Assembly (NCBI GenBank): GCA_016795365.1
Contig: JAEUHN010000042.1
Location: forward strand, 1 to 64,000
Direction: 5' to 3'
Length of the DNA stretch: 64,000 nucleotides
Source of the DNA: Verrucomicrobiaceae bacterium
GTDB lineage: Bacteria; Verrucomicrobiota; Verrucomicrobiia; Verrucomicrobiales; Verrucomicrobiaceae
Part shown: piece by piece, positions 58,037 through 64,000 of the stretch
Position numbering within the stretch: position 1 is the stretch's first letter
How the letters are laid out: the number at the start of each line of letters is the position of its first letter
The notes under the pieces: generated by a model
What the model was told of the DNA's origin: nothing
The model's database searches: none
The model's input: the letters and a program-made list of their open reading frames with translations, nothing else
Program-made: the position numbers and the translations under genes

Positions 58037-59956
58037 ATGATCGACCAAGCGACAACTTCTGAAAATGACGAGGGCTTCACGAGCCTTTCATGCCGCTTGC
58101 ATGAGTTGGCCCACGCCCTTCGTCAGGAACTGGAAGGAGGCGAGAACCCGTGTGCGGTCTTCACCCGCTTTGTTGCCGAGGCCTATCAAAACAAGGATGA
58201 TGCTCTCAGTGCAGGCCGGGAGTTGCTTGAGATCTTCGCCAGCCATCAAGATGCCCTTGGGCAGTTTGCTCGAGTGGTTGATGTAGCGGCAGAGCTGCAG
58301 CATGGCTCCCGACTACTGGCTGATGCCGTGGTGCAGATCTGGGATCAGCCCAAGGAAGAACACAAGCTCTCTCGACTCGCCGATGAGATCCTGAATTCGC
58401 CAGAACTCTACGCCAACGATACAGCGCGTGTATTCACTGTGCGTCTCGCCAAGCGACTCGCACTCCAAAGACCCGAACTGGCGGCCCGGCTCATCGACTT
58501 GCAGCCTGTTGAGAGTGAGGTGCTAGCTGACGATCTGGGCACGGTTCGAGTATGGCTGAAGGCTGGTGAGTTCATCCGCACGCAATCCGAAGCTGTGCGC
58601 TACTTCTGGCAGAAGCACCTGCGTCATCCATCGACGGATACCGACTGGTCGCGCATGAATGTGCAGATGTCTCTGCAGGCCGTGCGTTTTGCTCCGATGG
58701 ATGTCGAGGTGGCCGAGTTGCTTGAGTCGTCCGTGCCCGCCGAGGTTTGGGACAAGGCTGCTCAACCAGTCGAGACTAAGCCTGTCATCAAGCCCGTCGA
58801 GGAGTCCAGCATGTCGGCGGTTATTGTTCCACGAGCCAAACCACCAGCTCCGCCCCAGGGGGCACTGCGTCCAGCCTACGCCGGTGCGTTCAAGCGAATG
58901 AACGGCAGCGCGTCATCGGCCAGCTCCAAGACGATGCCATCTTGGGCCAAAGTCGCCGCAGGGGTGATCATAGGTGGTGGGGTGTTGTGGCTTTCCGTCG
59001 GTAACGATGACGACACCGAAGCGCCGCTGGTGGCGGTGTCTGCGAAGCACGTTCCCGAATTGTATGTCCCATCTATCCCGGCGGCACCTGATGAGCAGTC
59101 GAAACCGAAGGTCGTGAGTCCGGCTGCTCGTGTGGCCAAGCCTGCTCCATCGACGGTCGTTGAAGGTAAGTCGGTGGCCAAAGTGGTGCCGACCAAGCCG
59201 GCCGAGAAGCCTGTCATATCAGCGCCCGCGAAGGTGCCTGTCGTCGCTCAAGTCACCAAGCCAGGGCACAAGCCCGTGGTCGCGCCGACCAAGCCAGAAC
59301 CCAAGCCGCAGCCCACTGCGATTGCTGCGGTGCCTTCAGCTCAGTTGCCCAGGCACTTCAATTTCGCCCGGCCGATGGATGTGCCGCGTTCGGGACCACC
59401 GCTCAAGCCTGTGTCCTCCACTAGAGCGGTTCCTTCCCTGGCGCCTGCCGTCGTGCGTCCGCAAACGCAATCAATCGCAAGCTCGCCCCCTCCTCCGCCA
59501 GCTCCACCCGTCGAGAGCGTTGCCAAACCTGCGGCACTCACGGCGCACGACCGATGGGTGATGGCCGAGACCAGAGCACTGGCCACGCGTTTTCCTGAAC
59601 TCATCGAGATGCAGCGGGCCGTCGTGAAAGGCACATGGAACGAGTCCATCATGAAGATCGACGGCACACGTCCTGTCGTGAGCGACCATGAGCGCTATCT
59701 TGCCTTGCTTCGATGGCTGGTCATTGATCCCCCCCTGCCCGACAAGACGCGTTTGATTGTTCTTCGCACTTGGTCAAAGGCAGCTCAGATCGAAGACTGC
59801 ATCAGCCTTTGGGAGCAGATCGTGAAGGGCAATGCGTCGCATGTGCCGGAGATCGCTCATGTGGCGAGCGAGATGCTGGCTGGTCACATGCCGCCTCTGA
59901 CCGCTGATCAAAAGCGTCGTCTGGAAGCTATCGCAGTGGGCACGACAGTGAACTGA
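58037..59956 (+). CDS. Large single-TM protein with Pro/Lys/Val-rich linker
   Basis: This 639-residue protein has a cytoplasmic helical N-terminal region (about 1-255), a Pro/Lys/Val linker and one TM helix at about 304-322 (V-A-A-G-V-I-I-G-G-G-V-L-W-L). A long Pro/Lys/Val/Ala-rich stretch follows (about 340-500, with repeated K-P-x-x and V-A-K units). The protein ends in a helical C-terminal domain (about 515-630). No known domain was recognised. Topology suggests a link between cytoplasm and periplasm, like TonB- or FtsN-type proteins. It is monocistronic. Confidence 0.6.
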   Translation: MIDQATTSENDEGFTSLSCRLHELAHALRQELEGGENPCAVFTRFVAEAYQNKDDALSAGRELLEIFASHQDALGQFARVVDVAAELQHGSRLLADAVVQIWDQPKEEHKLSRLADEILNSPELYANDTARVFTVRLAKRLALQRPELAARLIDLQPVESEVLADDLGTVRVWLKAGEFIRTQSEAVRYFWQKHLRHPSTDTDWSRMNVQMSLQAVRFAPMDVEVAELLESSVPAEVWDKAAQPVETKPVIKPVEESSMSAVIVPRAKPPAPPQGALRPAYAGAFKRMNGSASSASSKTMPSWAKVAAGVIIGGGVLWLSVGNDDDTEAPLVAVSAKHVPELYVPSIPAAPDEQSKPKVVSPAARVAKPAPSTVVEGKSVAKVVPTKPAEKPVISAPAKVPVVAQVTKPGHKPVVAPTKPEPKPQPTAIAAVPSAQLPRHFNFARPMDVPRSGPPLKPVSSTRAVPSLAPAVVRPQTQSIASSPPPPPAPPVESVAKPAALTAHDRWVMAETRALATRFPELIEMQRAVVKGTWNESIMKIDGTRPVVSDHERYLALLRWLVIDPPLPDKTRLIVLRTWSKAAQIEDCISLWEQIVKGNASHVPEIAHVASEMLAGHMPPLTADQKRRLEAIAVGTTVN

Positions 59957-59977
59957 ATCAGTTGGGCGGTGAGCCTC

Positions 59978-61414
59978 TCAGTGCTTCACCACCGGGAATT
60001 TCGTCTTTAGCAATGCAGCAGCCTTCTGCTGCTCGGCTGCGAGTTCGCTACTGTCGATGGCATTGCGCAGCTCGGTCGGGTCCTTGATCGAATCGTAGAG
60101 TTCGCGAGCCACGACTTCGCCCGTCTTCCAGTCGCGCCACTCGGTGTAGCGGACGGCACCCGTGCGCACGCTGCAACCCATCGTGGACGGCACACCGCTA
60201 GGCTGACGATCAAAGTAAGCCGGGCGCGGATGCTGGGTGAACGACGCCTCGTGAACGCTCGTGGTCGGATCGCGCAATACCGGCACGAGACTGGTGCCTT
60301 CCAGTCCTTCGGGCTTCGGCAGAGCGCAGAGATCGACCAGCGTGGGGAACACATCGACCAACTCCGCCATCGATTTGGTCGCCTTGTTGGCAGGCATGCC
60401 GGGGGCCGACACGATCAGCGGCACATGCGCGTCGTATTCGAAGTTAGAGGTCTTTCCCCACAGCGTGTGCTCGCCGATGTGGTAGCCGTGATCGGCGAAG
60501 AAGATCACGATCGTGTTCGCGGCCTGACCGCTCTTGTCCAACGCGTCCAACACCTTGCCGATCTGCGCGTCCATGTAGCTGATGTTGGCGAAGTAACCGT
60601 GCCGCATCTCCGCGATCTGCTCGTCGCTCAGTGGCTTCTGCTCCTTCGCAGGGCCAAGGATCTCCGTGCTCTCATGGAAGGCGATGTCCGGTGCTCCGGT
60701 CGGGCGCGCGGGGTTTAGCTTCGGTAGCTTGTCGCGCTGGTAGAGGTCCCAATACTTCTTCGGCGCATTGAATGGCGCGTGCGGTTTCCACATGCCCACA
60801 GCGAGGAAGAACGGCTTGTCCTTCACCTGGGCCAGCGTCTTGATTGCCTCGGCGGCGACACGCCCGTCGTAGTAGGCTTCGTCCGGCACATCACGACATT
60901 CATCCAACGGCACCTGACCGTAATTGCGCGGGCTGAGCACCGCAAGGTTCGCTGGCACATCGCCCTTCACCTGCGGCACGTCGTCGCCATGATTCGCATA
61001 GTGCAAAAACTCCGGCGCACTCCACGAGCGCGGGTCGCCGTGCTCCTTCGTGTGCCAGTTGTGGAAGACCTTTCCACAGTCGCGAGTCTCGTAGCCATGC
61101 TGCTTGAACCACAGCGGAATCGTCGTCACCTCCGGGTTCCGCTCGCGGAAGTGGACACTGTTGTTCCAGATACGCAGCGAATCGGGACGCTTGCCCGTGA
61201 GGAAGGACGAGCGCGATGGATTGCACACCGCCTGCTGGCAGTAAGCGTTCTCAAATCTCACCCCACGGCTCGCCAGCTTGTCCAGGTTCGGCGTCAGTGC
61301 CGATGAACCATAGCAGCCGAGTTCTGGCCGGAAATCATCAGTGAGCAAGAAGAGCACATTCGGTGCGGCGGTGACACACAACGGCAGAGCGAGGAAGAGA
61401 AGAGCACGGAGCAT
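59978..61414 (-). CDS. Exported sulfatase (iduronate-2-sulfatase-like)
   Basis: This 478-residue protein has a signal peptide (M-L-R-A-L-L-F-L-A-L-P-L, end near residue 17) and the formylglycine motif C64-N-P-S-R68. D26-D27 and the D-H-G-Y-H-I-G-E-H segment provide other metal ligands. The family acts on sulfated glycans, which fits the exported location. ATG 61414 was chosen; a GTG/ATG further upstream adds an unrelated Ser/Arg segment. It lies 37 bp from the gene at 61452, on the same strand and downstream of it. Confidence 0.9.
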   Translation of the reverse strand: MLRALLFLALPLCVTAAPNVLFLLTDDFRPELGCYGSSALTPNLDKLASRGVRFENAYCQQAVCNPSRSSFLTGKRPDSLRIWNNSVHFRERNPEVTTIPLWFKQHGYETRDCGKVFHNWHTKEHGDPRSWSAPEFLHYANHGDDVPQVKGDVPANLAVLSPRNYGQVPLDECRDVPDEAYYDGRVAAEAIKTLAQVKDKPFFLAVGMWKPHAPFNAPKKYWDLYQRDKLPKLNPARPTGAPDIAFHESTEILGPAKEQKPLSDEQIAEMRHGYFANISYMDAQIGKVLDALDKSGQAANTIVIFFADHGYHIGEHTLWGKTSNFEYDAHVPLIVSAPGMPANKATKSMAELVDVFPTLVDLCALPKPEGLEGTSLVPVLRDPTTSVHEASFTQHPRPAYFDRQPSGVPSTMGCSVRTGAVRYTEWRDWKTGEVVARELYDSIKDPTELRNAIDSSELAAEQQKAAALLKTKFPVVKH

Positions 61415-61451
61415 CGGCACTGAACGCGGCAGATGCGAATGCCTTGCAGGC

Positions 61452-63077
61452 TCAGTCGTGCTTCTCGGGAACAAGCCGCTGGTAGCTCCAGACCCAGTCA
61501 CCCTGGAAGTCCTGAGCGGTCAGCGATGGGGCGGTTTCAAACGCTACGCCTGGTGGAAGGACGACACCGCCGTCGTCCTGACCGTCCAATCCAATGCTCC
61601 ATAACTTGAAGTGGCCTTCGGGTGCGATGGAGTAGCGGAGAGGTTTCCCATCTATCGCATCGTCGGGAACTGCCTCCATGAAATCAGGGACCAGCGCGGA
61701 GATCGCTTTCGGGTATTCGGAGTGAGCGTTCTTATACCTCGCTAGCGCGATGGCGGTGCGTGCCTGGGCGACGAGTGCTCGTAGAATTAGATGCCTGCTG
61801 CCCATCACAGCCGTGTGGGTAGGCAGTGTTCGAATCGCGCCGCCGTCGAGCAGCACATGGTTGTCTCGGGAGCGATTGAGGTGCGACGACAAATCCATCA
61901 AGCTTGCCATCAGTGGCCGCAGGCCAGATTGACTCGGAACAACCAATGAGTCACGAAACATGCGAACCGTTCGTGCATCGCTATAATCGGATAAACCCTC
62001 TGGACCGAACTGAAGCAGACTGCCGTATAGATGATCCCTGATGCTTTTCCACGTCCATTCCCATGGTGGGAATCGCTCGAACGGATCAAATGCGGCCTTC
62101 ATTGCGGCCTTGGTTTGAGGCGACACATCCGTCACGCACATGAATGCCAGTTCACCTCGGAGGGCACGGTGAACCATCTTGTCGAAGTCGAACCGGGCCA
62201 GACTTTGGTCGATAGCCAGGAGGCCCTGCTCACTGGCTTCGCCTCGGCGGAGGACTTCCCACGTGGCGTCGAGTGCGATTTTCAGCAACGTGAATCCAAC
62301 AAGTGAGTCGATTACTAGCGGCTCATTCAAGCTGCCTTCCGCGATCCTGAGCATCATCTGCACGTCGCGGCAGGCGATGCTCGGTGCACCACCTGCACTG
62401 GCTGCAAGTGCATGCAGGTTCAACGTTTTCACAAAAAGTATCAGTGCATCGGTTGCGGGATGCGCAACGTCTGTGATCGGCGTTGGCTTGTATCGGTCTG
62501 CCCAGGCGGGAGTGAACTGCGATGCCCGCCGGCTCAGCGCTGCACCGAGTTCAGCAAGTAAAGGTTCGACTTCATTCATGCCTGCCAGAATGTCCATTCC
62601 CGGATTTTCTGTGCTCGGCATCTGAAGCAATTGGGCCTCCCGAAAGTATCTTGCCCACGCGACAGCATCCCAGGGGATGCCGTAAGCGGCACCATTGCTT
62701 GAATCAGGCCGTCCATCATGAACCTCTCGGAGACTCGCAAGCACCGAAATCAATCGGGCTCGCCGCTCGGCGGGCTTGCCTTTATCCACGTCGCCATCTT
62801 CCGCTTCCGCCAAATCCTTCAGTGGCTCGCAGCCGAAGAAGTTGTCAGCATCACTAACGGCAGGCAGTGCGATTTGATTGATGTCCAGGACTTCCCCTGA
62901 GGCCGCGATCTCTGCGATGGTGTTCCGCAACTGGCGCTTGCCCGCCCAATTGATACCCATCCAGCAGGTGACAGTCAGCAGCGCAACGATGCTGCCGAGC
63001 AATGCCAGACGCACGAGCAAACGACGGAAGGTCCACGAAGGCTTCGTGGAGGGACTGGGTGCATCGGGCTGGCTCAT
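61452..63077 (-). CDS. Membrane-anchored hypothetical protein, paralog of 38378-39913
   Basis: This 541-residue protein has a TM helix near 25-48 and an exported helical domain. Its C-terminal motifs (D-G-K-P-L-R-Y, L-W-S-I-G-L-D, Q-D-D-G-G, final G-D-W-V-W-S-Y) are shared with the protein at 38378. Unlike that copy it has no ECF cassette upstream. It lies just 5' of the sulfatase gene and may be cotranscribed with it. Confidence 0.75.
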   Translation of the reverse strand: MSQPDAPSPSTKPSWTFRRLLVRLALLGSIVALLTVTCWMGINWAGKRQLRNTIAEIAASGEVLDINQIALPAVSDADNFFGCEPLKDLAEAEDGDVDKGKPAERRARLISVLASLREVHDGRPDSSNGAAYGIPWDAVAWARYFREAQLLQMPSTENPGMDILAGMNEVEPLLAELGAALSRRASQFTPAWADRYKPTPITDVAHPATDALILFVKTLNLHALAASAGGAPSIACRDVQMMLRIAEGSLNEPLVIDSLVGFTLLKIALDATWEVLRRGEASEQGLLAIDQSLARFDFDKMVHRALRGELAFMCVTDVSPQTKAAMKAAFDPFERFPPWEWTWKSIRDHLYGSLLQFGPEGLSDYSDARTVRMFRDSLVVPSQSGLRPLMASLMDLSSHLNRSRDNHVLLDGGAIRTLPTHTAVMGSRHLILRALVAQARTAIALARYKNAHSEYPKAISALVPDFMEAVPDDAIDGKPLRYSIAPEGHFKLWSIGLDGQDDGGVVLPPGVAFETAPSLTAQDFQGDWVWSYQRLVPEKHD

Positions 63078-63390
63078 CGTGGTCGATCATGAACGAGTAT
63101 CGCAGGCGAGCAACCGTGACGTTTGATGGGAGCGGCGACTGGGAGTGTGCCAAGCAAGCATTGTGGCTGGCGATGTTTGGCATTTGGCGCTCTTCAAGTG
63201 CCAGACCCAGCATGGCGATGGGTTCGCGCCAATCACCTTCGGTGCCAAACCCAGAGCTCGCTCGCTGAGGCTCGCAGTGCCCTGGGCTGGCATGTGGCCG
63301 CACCTTTGGTGCTCAAGAATTGCTGATCGAGGGCCGAGCAATCCGCTCGAAGACTGTCGATCGCACTGGCGTTGTGATGGCTGTCTCCGC
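63078..63390. other. Intergenic region with no recognised feature
   Basis: This 313-bp gap lies between the divergent genes at 63077 (minus) and 63391 (plus). It has no convincing gene, repeat or dyad. It must carry the promoters of both genes, but I cannot place them with confidence. Confidence 0.4.
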
Positions 63391-64000
63391 ATGGCCAAAT
63401 TCTTCAAACACTTCGCCCACCTTTCAGGTTTCCTGCTCATCGTCGCTCCTGCCATCGCAGCCGACTTCGACAAGGACATCCGTCCGGTGCTACAGGAGCG
63501 GTGTGTGGAGTGTCATGGGGCGAAGAAGGCGAAGGGCAATTTGCGGCTGGATGTGAAGGTGCAGGCGTTCAAGGAGTCGGAGCACGGTCATGCGATCGTG
63601 CCGGGTGACAGTGCGAAGAGTCTGCTGGTGCAGCGCATCACCACGCAGGACGAAGACGAGATCATGCCGCCCAAGGGCAAGCCTTTGACTGCGGCGCAGA
63701 TCGTGGCCATTCGGCAGTGGATCGACGCGGGGGCGGTGTGGCCGGAGAATGAGGCGGATCGTGCGGCGCTGATCGACAAGCGTTTGCAGCACTGGTCGGT
63801 GCAACCGGTGGAGCGTCCGAGTGCGGGTGCTTCGATTGATGAGTTCATCGATGCGAGGCTGAAGGCCAACGGGTTGCAAAGATCGTCGGAGGCCGATGCG
63901 CGCACACGGGTGCGGCGGCTGTTCTTTGATCTCATCGGGCTGCCGCCGTCGCCGGAGGAGATGACAAAGTGGTCACAGGAGCCATACGAGGCGCTGGTGG
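63391..64000 (+). CDS. Exported c-type cytochrome/PSD1-type protein (5' part, cut by the edge)
   Basis: The open frame runs off the right edge after 203 codons. It begins with a signal peptide (L-S-G-F-L-L-I-V-A-P-A-I-A-A near residue 24). Then comes D-I-R-P-V-L-Q-E-R-C-V-E-C-H-G with the C-x-x-C-H haem-binding motif (about 38-42), typical of the planctomycete-type cytochrome c domain. I-M-P-P-K-G and a W-I-D-A-G segment follow. This N-terminal domain usually precedes PSD1 (DUF1549/DUF1553-like) domains, whose start (F-D-L-I-G-L-P-P-S-P-E-E) is visible before the edge. It depends on cytochrome c maturation, which ResB/CcsA here could provide. Confidence 0.88.
   Translation, partial: MAKFFKHFAHLSGFLLIVAPAIAADFDKDIRPVLQERCVECHGAKKAKGNLRLDVKVQAFKESEHGHAIVPGDSAKSLLVQRITTQDEDEIMPPKGKPLTAAQIVAIRQWIDAGAVWPENEADRAALIDKRLQHWSVQPVERPSAGASIDEFIDARLKANGLQRSSEADARTRVRRLFFDLIGLPPSPEEMTKWSQEPYEALV

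Overview
The window looks like a chromosomal segment of a Verrucomicrobiota bacterium (Prosthecobacter/Verrucomicrobium-like). This is inferred from gene content: Tat-exported Gfo/Idh/MocA oxidoreductases, sulfatases, a planctomycete-type cytochrome c (PSD1-type) protein at the right edge, BatD/BatE-type fusions and a System II cytochrome c maturation pair. Genes are dense, G+C is high (which produces many long antisense shadow frames), and no rRNA, tRNA, insertion sequence or CRISPR array was seen.

Region 1 (1-8.4 kb) is a defence locus. Two abutting 21-bp tandem arrays at the left edge precede a type I restriction-modification operon: hsdM, hsdS, a kinase-like gene, a fused remnant of hsdR 5' and hsdS 3' sequence, a Fic protein and hsdR. 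The remnant suggests that two related type I operons recombined.

Region 2 (8.4-27.7 kb) is mostly housekeeping: an exported HExxH peptidase, an EF-hand protein, a beta-helix protein, the lipoprotein-resB-ccsA cytochrome c operon, a YebC-family protein, a SulP transporter, a Nudix hydrolase, a DUF2071-like protein, an MFS transporter, a DUF116-polyprenyl synthetase fusion, and a zinc-ribbon membrane protein with a degenerate trypsin-like tail.

Region 3 (27.9-38.4 kb) is a compact bat (aerotolerance-type) operon: MoxR, DUF58, a DUF4381-like protein, BatA, a BatB/BatC fusion and a BatD/BatE/SH3 fusion. It is followed by a 7TM-HD phosphohydrolase with its own likely promoter, and ybeY.

Region 4 (38.4-44.8 kb) is a one-directional run on the minus strand holding two ECF sigma cassettes, each with a small membrane protein overlapping the sigma gene by 4 bp, plus a Gfo/Idh/MocA protein and two exported proteins of unknown role.

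Region 5 (45-64 kb) carries a very long sulfatase, a uracil-DNA glycosylase lacking the usual Fe-S ligands, more oxidoreductases, a UvrD-type helicase, an RRM RNA-binding protein with its own terminator and a hairpin-bearing leader, YkvA, an enolase-superfamily enzyme, a YkgJ-type protein, a large single-TM protein, a second sulfatase, a paralog of the 38.4 kb protein, and the start of a c-type cytochrome/PSD1 gene. Heptamer microsatellites recur in several 5' intergenic regions.
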